The notes beneath the pieces are model-generated. The model saw only the letters and a list, made by a program, of their open reading frames with translations, was not told the DNA's origin and searched no databases. This document shows positions 12,104 through 23,700 of a stretch of 64,000 nt of DNA, piece by piece; the first letter of the stretch is position 1; each line of letters begins with the position of its first letter. The stretch is taken from NCBI GenBank assembly GCA_963920635.1, contig OY987298.1:57639949-57703948 (forward strand), in the 5' to 3' direction. This stretch comes from Pseudeuparius sepicola (lineage: Eukaryota; Arthropoda; Insecta; Coleoptera; Anthribidae). Position numbers and translations under genes: made by a program.

Positions 12104-12836
12104 CAGTGTGTCCACGGATTGATGTCGGAATAGGTGTAAATGACAAAAAAATTTCGAGTTCAAATGTGACCATTTGGGGTTCAGCCCTGCTTGGATAGAA
12201 ACTAATTTGTGCCATATTAGTAGTTTCGAAAAATCAAGTAGGCCTTGACAGGAACGATTTATTTATTTTCTGTGTAGGTTAAGTGCCTTTTCTGAACAAG
12301 ATATCGAAAAATGTTATTAGAAAAAGTTGCTTAGAATTCAAAATTATGTCCCTGTGCAGATTTTCAAAATAATTGGCCTACTTTGATTTTAATCCATTTC
12401 TGGCAGTTTTTTATTAATACGCTAAAACCCACAGGATATAACTACCAAACTGCACTGAACAGTTTAAAAATAATAATAAAAACATGCCAACTTGACTGAA
12501 AATGTGTGTTCGGCAATATAAAAGTTCAACTACCTAAATGAAATGGATTAAAATCAAAGTAGGCCAATTATTTTGAAAATCTGCACAGGGACATAATTTT
12601 GAATTCTAAGCAACTTTTTCTAATAACAATTTTCGATATCTTGTTCAGAAAAGGCACTTAACCTACACAGAAAATAAATAAATCGTTCCTGTCAAGGCCT
12701 ACTTGATTTTTCGAAACTACCAATATGGCACAAATTAGTTTCTATCCAAGCAGGGCTGAACCCTAAATGGTCAAATTTGAACTCGAAATTTTTTTGTCAT
12801 TTACACCTATTCCGACATCAATCCGTGGACACACTG
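12104..12836. mobile_element. TA-target foldback element, 733 bp
   Basis: Termini TA-CAGTGTGTCCACGGATTG and inverted CAATCCGTGGACACACTG-TA. Arms of about 310 bp mirror each other (for example GGCCTTGACAGGAACGATTT against AAATCGTTCCTGTCAAGGCC) around a ~100-bp unpaired centre near 12420-12530. There is no transposase. It is a non-autonomous Tc1/mariner-like foldback. Confidence 0.85.
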
Positions 12837-12879
12837 TATGTATATCTGTCATCAATCATTTGAATATATTATTATTTTT

Positions 12880-13400
12880 TCCCGATCGTGGAGGCCTCAA
12901 CCCTGGTCAAATGTCTGCTTGGGGCCCATGTGCCCCGCATCCTCAGATACGAATCACAAAGGTGCAAGCTTCCCCGTTGCCATCCCACATCCTCCGACAA
13001 ACTCGGGTACGACGGGGCCGGTCTTTCACATATCATGACAACTCTGCACATCTGCGCTGTTAGCAGTCATGGAATCCAGAATCATGTTCCCTGAGTAGCC
13101 CGAGTGTACCAAGGATGGCAGCCTTTTGCATCCTGTCTTCTCCTGTCAGGCCAGTATGGTCCACCACTAGCTTTACAGAGAAGCCTCTATACATTATGCA
13201 GAGATCAAAGAGTAGATCCTGTTATGTTGCCCGATTTTCATGTACTCACAATGTTGTTTGCAGCTAGGGCCGAAAACTCGATGACATACACCGCCTTTTT
13301 TTCATATCCAGCAGGACGATATCAAGCTTGCTTGCCTTTAAATGCCTTAAGGTGAGGAGCAATTAATAGAGAGTGGCCCTGTTGTTCGCCACCGTGGGCA
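12880..13400 (-). pseudogene. GC-richer retroelement relic, unplaced
   Basis: Composition is clearly higher in GC than the surroundings. On the minus strand a stretch near 13100-13180 reads VVDHTGLTGEDRMQKAAILG and then TLGLLREH, which resembles the C-terminal Q-K-[AS]-x-L-G-T helix of non-LTR retrotransposon proteins. Frames are broken on both sides and no other motif is visible, so the element type cannot be assigned. Confidence 0.25.
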
Positions 13401-13611
13401 GTATATCTCCAGGAAAATATTGTTATTATTTTATTGTGACAATAATATTTCTTTTGCTTAACTCCACACACCAAAACTTTGTTTTTTGCACTCGACGCGC
13501 ATTTCGCTAACCATGTTGGCACCATCAAGAGTCAAGTCTAATCTATTTATTCCTAACCCAGTCTATTTATACTATGAAACTACCTACTATATTGTTCTTA
13601 AGTTTGTACCT

Positions 13612-14036
13612 GTCAGTTTATTAATATGTATAAGGGACTGTAGGGGATTGGTCCCTTATCTTTATTTAAACTAAATTTACATTTTGAAATTTCCAGACTT
13701 TCATAAGCGTCTAATAATCTCTTATCAGTTAGATACTTAAGTAATTTTAAATTTTCTCTTGTTATTCAATGATTATTTTCAAAAGCATGTTCGGCAATGC
13801 TAGATTTTTCCAATCGACCATATTTTAAATGTCCCATATGTGTGATAAATCTAGTTTTTATGGACCGTCTAGTTTGCTCAACATACTTTTGATTACAATC
13901 TGAACAGCTAACTTCATATATTCCACTTTTTCTAAAAGATTAATTTTGTCCTTGGGGTTACCTAGTGGGTTTTTAATATTATCTAAAGATTTATATACTA
14001 ATTTTAGTCCAGCATGATTAAACACTTAAACACTTA
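13612..14036 (-). pseudogene. Penelope-like element GIY-YIG endonuclease fragment
   Basis: Read on the minus strand with one frameshift near 13935 and one stop, the sequence gives SGIYEVSCSDCNQKYVEQTR, then RSIKTRFITHMGH, SSIAEHAFENNH, NLKLLKYLTDKRLLDAYESL and NKDKGPIPYSPL, ending at a TGA at 13612-13614. The order GIY, C-x2-C, Y-[IV]-x-QT-R, R-x3-H, S-x-AEH, then ESLEI and GPIP is that of the C-terminal nuclease of Penelope-like retroelements. The YIG glycine is replaced by Glu (YVE), and frames are broken, so it is dead. Upstream it abuts the truncated end of Dong copy 1; the reverse transcriptase part is missing. Confidence 0.75.
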
Positions 14037-17000
14037 AATAATTACGCAGGTTTAATATTTGTTGGTCCAATTACTTGTTGTTGTTCTTTCTACGGCACTA
14101 CGGGGATGTTGTTTATAAGCTTTTGTCGGTAGTGTCCGAACTTTTCGCTGCAGGTTGGAACGAATAACTGAGCACAGAGCATGCATATGTGTTTAGGACC
14201 ATAAACAATTTCCTGCTGTTAAGATCAGTTTGAACTACATGTCTTACTGTTTTGATTAATTCATTCATTAAATCAGTCTTCATTGTTCGATGGTCTATAC
14301 TTTGAGCTTGTTTCATCCCGAGATACTAGTGTGTATCTCCCATGCTCATTGATTCAATCTCCAGGCCGTCCTGCAACTCATGTGTGCCTTGTTCAAGTTT
14401 TCCCCCGACGATGTTAAGGGTGCGGCACTTGGATGCCCCTGTAGAACTCCTTTACAATTTTAATCATTTGCATTAGTTGGTTTTGGGTTGTGGCCATCAG
14501 TTTTAAATCATCCATATATAATAGGTGATTAAACTTGATCGCTTCTACGTTGTTGTTTTTAATAGTGAAGCCGTATTTCGTAGAGTGCAACTGAGGTCAT
14601 AGGGGGTTCATCGCCATGCAGAACCATAGTGGACTGAGTGAATCTCGTTGGAAAATCCCTTTTCGAATGTTGATTGTGTCGGTCTCGATGTAACTGCTCT
14701 AACATGTTCTAAAAAGTAAACCGTATGATGATGTATTTTATACAGTTTTAAGATACCTGTGAACCACTCGTGAGGTACGAAATCTAATGTTTTTTTTGTA
14801 GTCCACATAAGCCATGTAGAGGTTTCTTTGCTTGGAATGAGCCTTGCTGCAGATGACAGAGACTATGATGAGTTCCTCTTTGCATCCCATTGCACCCTTC
14901 ACGCAGCCCTTCTGCTGCATTGCCATGATGTTGTTCCGCTCGCAGAGAGCATATTATATTCGCTGTGTAAGGCAAGATGTAATTTTGTACAGCATAGGCA
15001 TGCAGGTTATTGGGGCGGTACTTGGCGGGGTTATCTGTATTCCGCTGGTCTTTTGGTAACAGGTACGTTGCACACTGCGTAAGAAACAATGGCATTTTCA
15101 GAGGATCAAGCAAGACTTCATTAATTAAGGTAGTTAGTTGTTCATGCGTGCACCACAATTTCTTAATCCGATAATTTTGGAGATAATCTGGACTTGGTGC
15201 CTTCCAGTTGTGGGAATTCTTGATGACATTGGAGACCTCATCGGTTGTGAATTGCTAATGTTGCATCTGGCTATAGTTCCGGCCTATCTCACGTTCTTCA
15301 CTGATCCAGCTTGCACTGACATTGCGTGGACCTGGTGTGGCAAGTTGCTTTCTCCAGAAACTGTCAACCTGTTCTCTGCTGGGGGTAACTCGTATTTGTG
15401 GCATTGGAGCTAGAATTCAAAGTACGGTAGAAACCTTTTTCAGACCGTTCAAAGAGTTTGTTGTCTCGTTTCCTGTTGTTACTAGCCTTGCATCTCCTCA
15501 GACGCCCTGCGAAAACAGAAAGTTTTTGTTTTAATGTATCAAGACATTGTTGAGCAGTGATGTTCGTGGGGCATACTGAGAATGCATTTGGGTGTGCCTC
15601 ATTATTGCCTGCACCGCCCTCGGGATCTTTCTAGTTCTAACTCCTTTGATATATTCCGTTACTTGTCCTATGTCTTTACGGAGACTCTCGATCTTCCAAT
15701 TTAGTCGCATCTCCCATTGAGCCATTCGTGGTTCTGGTCTTCCATGATTCAACTCTTGGGCCGTTCGGATCTTGGCTCCCATTACAGTGGTGATTGCCGC
15801 TGCGGCACAGTAGATAAACATGTGGATATGTTCTAATGTTGGTGTCACTGGAACATAGTTTGGTAAAATTCTGGTGTTCATAAGATCGACCAAGATTGAA
15901 AGTTTCCTGGAAGAATTTAATCTTGGTAGCGGTGGCCTGCTCAGTGGGTCTGTGCCTTCGTATTGCAATACTGCCTTTCTCATCTGTGTGTCTAAGCCTT
16001 TAATGTGTGCATCGATAACCGATTCCAGGCTCTCAGTTGTTGGTTCTACCGTTTCGGCTTCTAGTTGTTGTCCAGGCTCTTGAAGTTCCCCATTGTTGTT
16101 GATGTCGTCTATGTCTGTGTGTTTGCCGTGGATCTCTAGCTCAACTTCCCGTTTGATAGCGTTAAATCGCGTTTCTGGAATTCGGTTATTTCTTAGAATA
16201 GTTCGATACTGATCTGACAATCTTTGTTCAGACACTTGCATGTGTGGAAACTTCCTGCAGAACTCGGCATGCAGTTGTTGTCGGTAGCCGATCATCTCTT
16301 GTCCTAAGTTTGTCACCCTGTAAAAAATACGCATAGTTGATTCATTCATGGATCCAGTCCATTTCATGCATCGTCGTTGTAATACCGCCTGAGTGAACGC
16401 TCACTGAAGTTCCTGCGCAGCTCCTTCGGTGGGTGGGACCCTAGTTCTCGTTTGACTCCCCTGTTGTTGATGTTCATGTTGTTGTTGTTGGGCTGTAGCT
16501 GTTTGTGCGACAGGGGCCCGCCTCATCAGCGCCCTGTCACCAACGTCCCGCTCACTGTCATGTCCAGCGCTGGCTCCAGACATGCCCTGGCGATCCCCAG
16601 GCAGCGGCCCTATGACAAAACTCCTATTAATCTCCATTCCATGGGTTTCTCCCGTAACGTGGGAGTGACGGCCCTCGGTCGCCTTTTACGACTCACGATA
16701 GGAGTATTCTAACCCGCTACCCACACGGGTCAACTAGGATAAAGCGGGATAGTTACACCTGAGGATCTGCCCCTCTCACCGGCCAAACCCCTCCTTGCGT
16801 TAACTGGGAAACATGGGGTCGTTACACCTGAGAATCAGCCAAAAACTGGCTAGACCCATCCCTGTATAACCAGGAGTCGCAGGATTGTCACACCCGAGGA
16901 TCAGTCCCCGTCACTGGCTAGACCCCTCCCTGCGCAACTGGAGATCGCGGGATTGTCACACCCGTAGGTCTACCCCTGTCACAGGCCAAACCTCTCCATG

Positions 17001-17138
17001 CGTAACTGGGAATCGCGGGATTGTCACACCCGTGAATCTGCCCCTCTCACAGGCCAGACCCATCCCTGCGTGACTGGGGAGCGCAGGATCGTCACACCCA
17101 TAGATCTGCCCCTCTCACAGGTCAGATCCTCCCTGCGC
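14037..17138 (-). pseudogene. Dong-like element copy 1 (5' portion, 3'-truncated, decayed)
   Basis: Minus-strand relative of the full element at 20640-24987. It retains the 5' UTR with 68-bp units (about 16730-17138), the protein N-terminus (MEINRSFVIGPLPGDRQGMS, 16637 downwards; an in-frame stop after QELQ) and the Myb-like/N-terminal block (15531-16367). Reverse transcriptase pieces follow to 14037, where homology stops before the CCHC and endonuclease parts. Several frameshifts and deletions break the reading frame. Loss of the 3' half is unlike normal 5' truncation and implies later deletion or rearrangement at the Penelope junction. The 5' terminus abuts (ATT)n. Confidence 0.88.
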
Positions 17139-17158
17139 ATTATTATTATTATTATTAT
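17139..17158. repeat. (ATT)n between Dong copies 1 and 2
   Basis: About seven ATT units separate the 5' end of copy 1 (...CTGCGC) from the 3' end of copy 2 (CTCGACTTAGCC...). This matches the TAA-type target used by Dong elements. Confidence 0.9.
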
Positions 17159-20100
17159 CTCGACTTAGCCAAAAGGCATTCGCACTCCCTCTACGGGGAA
17201 CATTCACTCAGATCCCGAGTATCCCGGATACCAAAAGGATCTGGCTCGGACGAGACCCTTGCCATGTTATCGGGCCTTAGGTGACATTGATGTTGTTGGA
17301 TGATCCTGCATTCCCCATGAATTTCCTGACGGTTCGGGCTGTCGCAAGTAGTACCGCTTTCTGCATGGACCTGTAAAGACTATCAGTTAGACCCAGCTCC
17401 TTGATGTTTCTCAGCAAACTTTTTGGTATAACACCAGTTGTTGACATGATGATGGGAATCGTCTGGACGTTCTCCATTTCCCATTGCCTTCTAATTCGTT
17501 CTTCTAAATCTCTGTACTTCGCGATCTTCTCGAATTGCTTCACACGCAGGTTGTTGTTGTTCGGGATGGCCACATCAATCAGAGTTGTCTGCCTAGAAAT
17601 TTTATCAACTATTATAAGGTCCGGTCTGTTATGGGCAACTCGTTGATCTGTCAGAACTGTACGATCCCAGTACATCTTGTAGTTGCTGTTCTCAAGAACA
17701 GGCTCAGGTGTGTAGTTGTAATATGGGACCCTCTCTGCCTGCACAAGCAGCAGCTTTTCCGCCAGTTCCTGGTGCAAGATCTTGGCAACCGAATCGTGTC
17801 GTTCCTTATATTCCGTTGATGCGAACATCTGACATCCTCCTGTTATGTGCTGGATTGTTTCTGAAGTTGGGCACCCGTATCTGCATCTGTCATCCACTAC
17901 CGATGCATCTCCTACAATGAATTTTAGGTAGTTGCGAGTTGGTATAACCTGATCTTGTATGGCCAGTAGGAAGCCTTCCGTCTCGGGGAACATTCGTCCC
18001 GAGGTCAGCCAATAGTTCGACGCTAACTTGTCGACATGTTCCTGGTTAACCTCATTAGGATGCCTCCCGTGCAGCGGCTTCCCCAACCACCTCTGTAGTT
18101 TATCGTTGTTGGTTCGGTGGTGATTTTGACGCTCGTGTTCCGTCAGACGTAGCGGTGTTGAGACGTCTGCTCCGCATATAGCCCTATGTAGTGTGGAGCT
18201 GTTGGCCTGCCTGTAGAAATAATTACGCAGATTTAATATTTGTTGGTCCAATTGACTATCAGTTAGATTCAGCTCCTTGATGTTTCTCAGCAAACTTTTT
18301 GGTATAACACCAGTTGTTGACATGATGATGGGAATCGTCTGGACGTTCTCCATTTCCCATTGCCTTCTAATTCGTTCTTCTAAGTCTCTGTACTTCGCGA
18401 TCTTCTCGACTTGCTTCACACGCAGGTTGCTGTTGTTCGGGATGGCCACATCAATCAGAGTTGTCTTCCTAGAAATTTTATCAACTATTATAAGGTCCGG
18501 TCTGTTATGGGCAACTCGTTGATCAGTCAGAACTGTACGATCCCAGTACATCTTGTAGTTGCTGTTCTCAAGAACAGGCTCAGGTGTGTAGTTGTAATAT
18601 GGGACCCTCTCTGCACAAGCAGCAGCTTTTCCGCCAGTTCCCGGTGCAAGATCTTGGCAACCGAATCGTGTCGTTCCTTATATTCCATTGATGCGAACAT
18701 TTGACATCCTCCTGTTATGTGCTGGATTGTTTCTGAAGTTGGGCACCACAATGAATTTTAGGTAGTTGCGAGTTGGTATAACCTGATCTTGTATGGCCAG
18801 TAGGAAGCCTTCCGTCTCGGGGAACATTCGTCCCGAGGTCAGCCAATAGTTCGACGCTAACTTGTCGACATGTTCCTGGTTAACCTCATTAGGATGCCTC
18901 CCGTGCAGCGGCTTCCCCAACCACCTCTGTAGTTTATCGTTGTCGGTTCGGTGGTGATTTTGACGCTCGTGTTCCGTCAGACGTAGCGGTGTTGAGACGT
19001 CTGCTCCGCATATAGCCCTATGTAGTGTGGAGCTGTTGGCCTGCCTGTAGAAATAATTACGCAGATTTAATATTTGTTGGTCCAATTGCTTGCTGAGATC
19101 TGCCAATCCTCTTCCTCCTAGTCGACGTGGCAGAGTTGTTCTTTCTACGGCGCTACGGGGATGATGTTTATGAGCTTTTGTCAGTAGTGTCCTAACTTTT
19201 CGTTGCAGGTTGTTGATGTCCGTGTTGGTCCAATTCACTATTCCAAAGGAAAGCTGAGTACAGAGCACGCATACGTGTTCAGGGCCTTAAACAAATTCCT
19301 GCTGTTAAGATCAGTTCGCACTACTTGTCTTACTCTCTTGATGAATTCATTCGTTAAATCAGTCTTCATTGTTCGATGGTCTATCCTTTGAGTTTGTTTC
19401 ATCCCGAGATACTTGTATGTATCTCCCTTGCTCATTGCTTCGATCTCCTGGCCGTCCTGCATCTCGTGTGCGCTTTGTTCGAGCTTTCCCCGGATGATAT
19501 TAAGGGTGCGGCACTTGTCCAGTCCAAACAGCATTCCGATGTCCCTGGAGAACTCCTCTACAATTTTAAGCATTTGCGTTAGTTGTTTTTGGTTGCGGCG
19601 ATCAGTTTTAAATCATCCATATATAATAGGTGATTCAACTTGATCGTTTCTGCGTTGTTGCTTTTGATAGCGAAGCCATATTTTGTAGAGTTCAACCGAT
19701 GTGATAGAGGGTTCATCGCCATGCCGAACCACAGTGGACTGAGTGAATCTCCTTGGAAAATCCCTCTTCGGATGTTGATTGTGTCGGTCTCGATGTTGCT
19801 GCTTGCGGTTCTGAGTTGTATCTTAGTGCGCCAGGTTGTCATAACGTGTTCTAAAAAGGAAACTGTATGATGATCTATTTTATACAGCTTTAAGATACCT
19901 GTTAGCCAGTCGTGAGGTACGGAATCAAATGCTTTTTTGTAGTCCACATAAGCCATGTAGAGGTTTCGTTGCTTGGAATGAGCCTGGTTGCAGATGACAG
20001 AGTCTATGATGAGTTGCTCTTTGCATCCCATTGCGCCCTTCGCGCAGCCCTTCTGCTTGTACAGCGTAGGCAAGCAGGTTATTGGGCGGTACTTGGCAGG

Positions 20101-20498
20101 GTTATCCGTATTCCGCTGGTCTTTTGGTAACAAGTAGGTGGCACCCTGGTGCCTTCCAGTTGTGAGAATTCTTGATGACATTGGAGACCTCATCGGTTGT
20201 GAGTTGCTCGTGTTGCATCTGGCTATAGTTCCGGCCCATCTCGCGTTCTTCACTGATCCAGCTCGCACTGACATTGCATGGACCTGGTGTGGCAAGCTGA
20301 TTTCTCCAGAAACCGTCGACCAGTTCTTTGCTAGGGTAACTCGTATTTGTGGCATCGGCGCTAGAATTCAAAGTACGGTAGAAAACTTTTTCTGATCATT
20401 CAAAAAGTTTGTTGTCTCGTTTCCTGTTGTTACTAGCCTTGTATCTCCTCAGACGCCCTGCGAAAACAGAAAGTTTTTGTTTTAATATATCAAGACAT
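17159..20498 (-). pseudogene. Dong-like element copy 2 (5'-truncated, internal duplication)
   Basis: Minus strand. It begins at the shared 3' end (CTCGACTTAGCC) and carries the endonuclease/CCHC region in a 424-codon frame (17277-18551). That region is then repeated: after ...TTGGTCCAATTG at 18256 the sequence jumps back to ACTATCAGTTAG and runs the same C-terminal coding region again to about 19090. The second round lacks about 38 bp in the CCHC (at 18747). Reverse transcriptase fragments follow (18678-19268, 19238-19573, 19579-20355), broken by frameshifts and a deletion near 20055-20140. The copy stops at ...ATCAAGACATT, a 5' truncation directly into (TTA)n. It looks very similar to copy 4 by eye, so it is young. 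Confidence 0.9.
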
Positions 20499-20510
20499 TA
20501 TTATTATTAT

Positions 20511-20593
20511 CTCGACTTAGCCAAAAGGCATTCGCACTCCCTCTACGGGGAACATTCACTCAGATCCCGGGTATCCCGGATACCAAAAGGATC
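20511..20593 (-). mobile_element. Dong-like element copy 3 (83-bp 3' stub)
   Basis: Only the 3' terminal 83 bp (CTCGACTTAGCC ... CAAAAGGATC) sits between (TTA)n tracts at 20499-20510 and 20594-20639. It is an extreme 5'-truncated insertion, colinear with the 3' UTR of copy 4. Confidence 0.9.
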
Positions 20594-20639
20594 TTATTAT
20601 TATTATTATTATCATTATTATTATTATTATTATTATTAT
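20594..20639. repeat. (TTA)n microsatellite between Dong copies 3 and 4
   Basis: 46 bp of TTA repeats with one ATC interruption; abuts the 3' end of the full-length element. Confidence 0.95.
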
Positions 20640-20757
20640 CTCGACTTAGCCAAAAGGCATTCGCACTCCCTCTACGGGGAACATTCACTCAGATCCCGGG
20701 CATCCCGGATACCAAAAGGATCTGGCTCGGACGAGACCCTTGCCATGTAATCGGGCC

Positions 20758-23700
20758 TTAGGTGACATTGATGTTGTTGGACGATCCTGCATTCCCCATG
20801 AATTTCCTGACGGTTCGGGCTGTCGCAAGTAGTACCGCTTTCTGCATGGACCTGTAAAGACTATCAGTTAGATTCAGCTCCTTGATGTTTCTCAGCAAAC
20901 TTTTTGGTATAACACCAGTTGTTGACATGATGATTGGAATCGTCTGGACGTTCTCCATTTCCCATTGCCTTCTAATTCGTTCTTCTAAGTCTCTGTACTT
21001 CGCGATCTTCTCGACTTGCTTCACACGCAGGTTGTTGTTGTTCGGGATGGCCACATCAATCAGAGTTGTCTTCCTAGAAATTTTATCAACTATTATAAGG
21101 TCCGGTCTGTTATGGGCAACTCGTTGATCAGTCAGAACTGTACGATCCCAGTACATCTTGTAGTTTCTGTTCTCAAGAACAGGCTCAGGTGTGTAGTTGT
21201 AATATGGGACCCTCTCTGTCTGCACAAGCAGCAGCTTTTCCGCCAGTTCCTGGTGCAAGATCTTGGCAACCGAATCGTGTCGTTCCTTATATTCCGTTGA
21301 TGCAAACATCTGACATCCTCCTGTTATGTGCTGGATTGTTTCTGAAGTTGGGCACCCGTATCTGCATCTGTCATCCACTACCGATGCATCTCCTACAATG
21401 AATTTTAAATAGTTGCGAGTTGGTATAACCTGATCTTGTATGGCCAGTAAGAAGCCTTCTGTCTCTGGGAACATCCGTCCCGAGGTCAGCCAATAGTACG
21501 ACGCTAACTTGTCGACATGTTCCTGGTTAACCTCATTAGGATGCCTCCCGTGCAGCGGCTTCTCTAACCACCTCTGTAGTTTATCGTTGTCAGTTCGGTG
21601 GTGATTGTGATGCTCGTGTTCCGTCAGACGTAGCGGTGTTGAGACGTCTGCTCCGCATATAGCTTTATGTAGTGTGGAGCTGTTGGCCTGTCTGTGGAAA
21701 TAATTACGCAGATTTAGTATTTGTTGGTCCAATTGCTTGCTGAGGTCTGCCAATCCTCTTCCTCCTTGTTGACGTGGCAGGGTTGTTCTTTCTACGGCGC
21801 TACGGGGATGATGTTTATGAGCTTTTGTCAGTAGTGTCCTAACTTTTCGTTGCAAGTTGTTGATGTCCGTGTTGGTCCAATTCACTATTCCGAAGGAATA
21901 GCTTAGTACAGAGCACGCATACGTGTTTAGGGCCTTAAACAAATTCCTGCTGTTAAGATCAGTTCGCACTACTTGTCTTACTCTCTTGATGAATTCATTA
22001 GTTAAATCGGTCTTCATTGTTCGATGATCTATCCTTTGAGCTTGCTTCATCCCGAGGTACTTGTATGTATCTCCCACGCTCATTGCTTCGATCTCCTGTC
22101 CGTCCTGCATCTCGTGTGCGCCTTGTTCGAGCTTTCCCCGGACGATATTAAGGGTGCGGCACTTGTCCAGTCCAAACTGCATTCCGATGTCCCTGGAGAA
22201 CTCCTCTACAATTTTAAGCATTTGCGTTAGTTGGTTCTTGGTTGCGGCAATCAGTTTTAAATCATCCATATATAACAGGTGATTCAACCTGAACGCTTCT
22301 GATCTGTTGCTTTTGATAGCGAAGCCATATTTCGTAGAGTTCAACCGGTGTGATAGAGGGTTCATCGCCATGCAGAACCACAGTGGACTGAGTGAATCTC
22401 CTTGGAAAATCCCTCTTCGGATGTTGATTGTGTCGGTCTCGATGTTACTGCTTGCGGTTCTGAGTTGTATCTTAGTGCGCCAGGTTGTCATAACGTGTTC
22501 TAAAAAGGAAACTGTATGATGATCTATTTTGTACAGCTTTAAGATACCTGTGAGCCAGTCGTGAGGTACGGAATCAAATGCTTTTTTGTAGTCCACATAA
22601 GCCATGTAGAGGTTTCGTTGCCTGGAATGAGCCTGGTTGCAGATGACAGAGTCTATGATGAGTTGCTCTTTGCATCCCATTGTGCCCTTCGCGCAGCCCT
22701 TCTGCTGCATTGCCATGATGTTGTTCCGCTCACAGTGAGCATATATTCGCTGCGTAAGGCAAGATGTGATTATCTTGTACAGCGTAGGCAAGCAGGTTAT
22801 TGGGCGGTACTTGGCAGGATTATCCGTATTCCGCTGGTCTTTTGGTAACAAGTAGGTTGCACCCTGTGTAAGAAACAATGGCATTTTCAGAGGATCGAGC
22901 AAGACTTCATTAATTAAGGCAGTTATTTGTTCATGCGTGCACCACAACTTCTTAATCCAGTAATTTTGGAGATGATCTGGACCTGGTGCCTTCCAGTTGT
23001 GGGAATTCTTTATGACATTGGAGACCTCATCGGTTGTGAATTGCTCATGTTGCATCTGGCTATAGTTCCGGCCCATCTCGCGTTCTTCACTGATCCAGCT
23101 TGCACTGACATTGTATGGACCTGGTGTGGCAAGTTGATTTCTCCAGAAACCGTCGACCTGTTCTCTGGTAGGGTAAGTCGCATTTGTGGCATCGCCGCTA
23201 GAATTCAAAGTACGGTAGAAAACTTTTTCTGATCGTTCAAAAAGTTTGTTGTCTCGTTTCCTGTTGTTACTAGCCTTGTATCTCCTCAGACGCCCTGCGA
23301 AAACAGAAAGTTTTTGTTTTAATGTATCAAGACATTGTTGAGCAGTGATGTTCGCGGGGTCACGCTGAGAATGCATTTGGGTGCGGCTCATTATTGCCTG
23401 CACCGCCCTCTGGATCTTTCTAGTTCTAACTCCTCTGATATATTCCGTTACTTGTCCTATGTCTTTACGGAGACTCTCGATCTTCCGGTTTAGTCGCATC
23501 TCCCATTGAGCCATTCGTGGTTCTGGTCTTGCACGATTTAACTCTTGAGCCGTCCGGATCTTGGCTCCCATTGCAGTGATGATGGCCGTTGCGGCACAGT
23601 AGATTAACATGTGCATATGTTCCAATGTTGGTGTTACTGAAACATAGTTGGGTAAAATTCTGGTGTTCATAATATCGAGCATGATTGCAAGTTTCCTGGA

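Noticed and set aside
13104..13355. 83-codon plus-strand ORF as a gene
   Set aside because: Lies over a GC-richer retroelement relic; no domain, splice or homology support.
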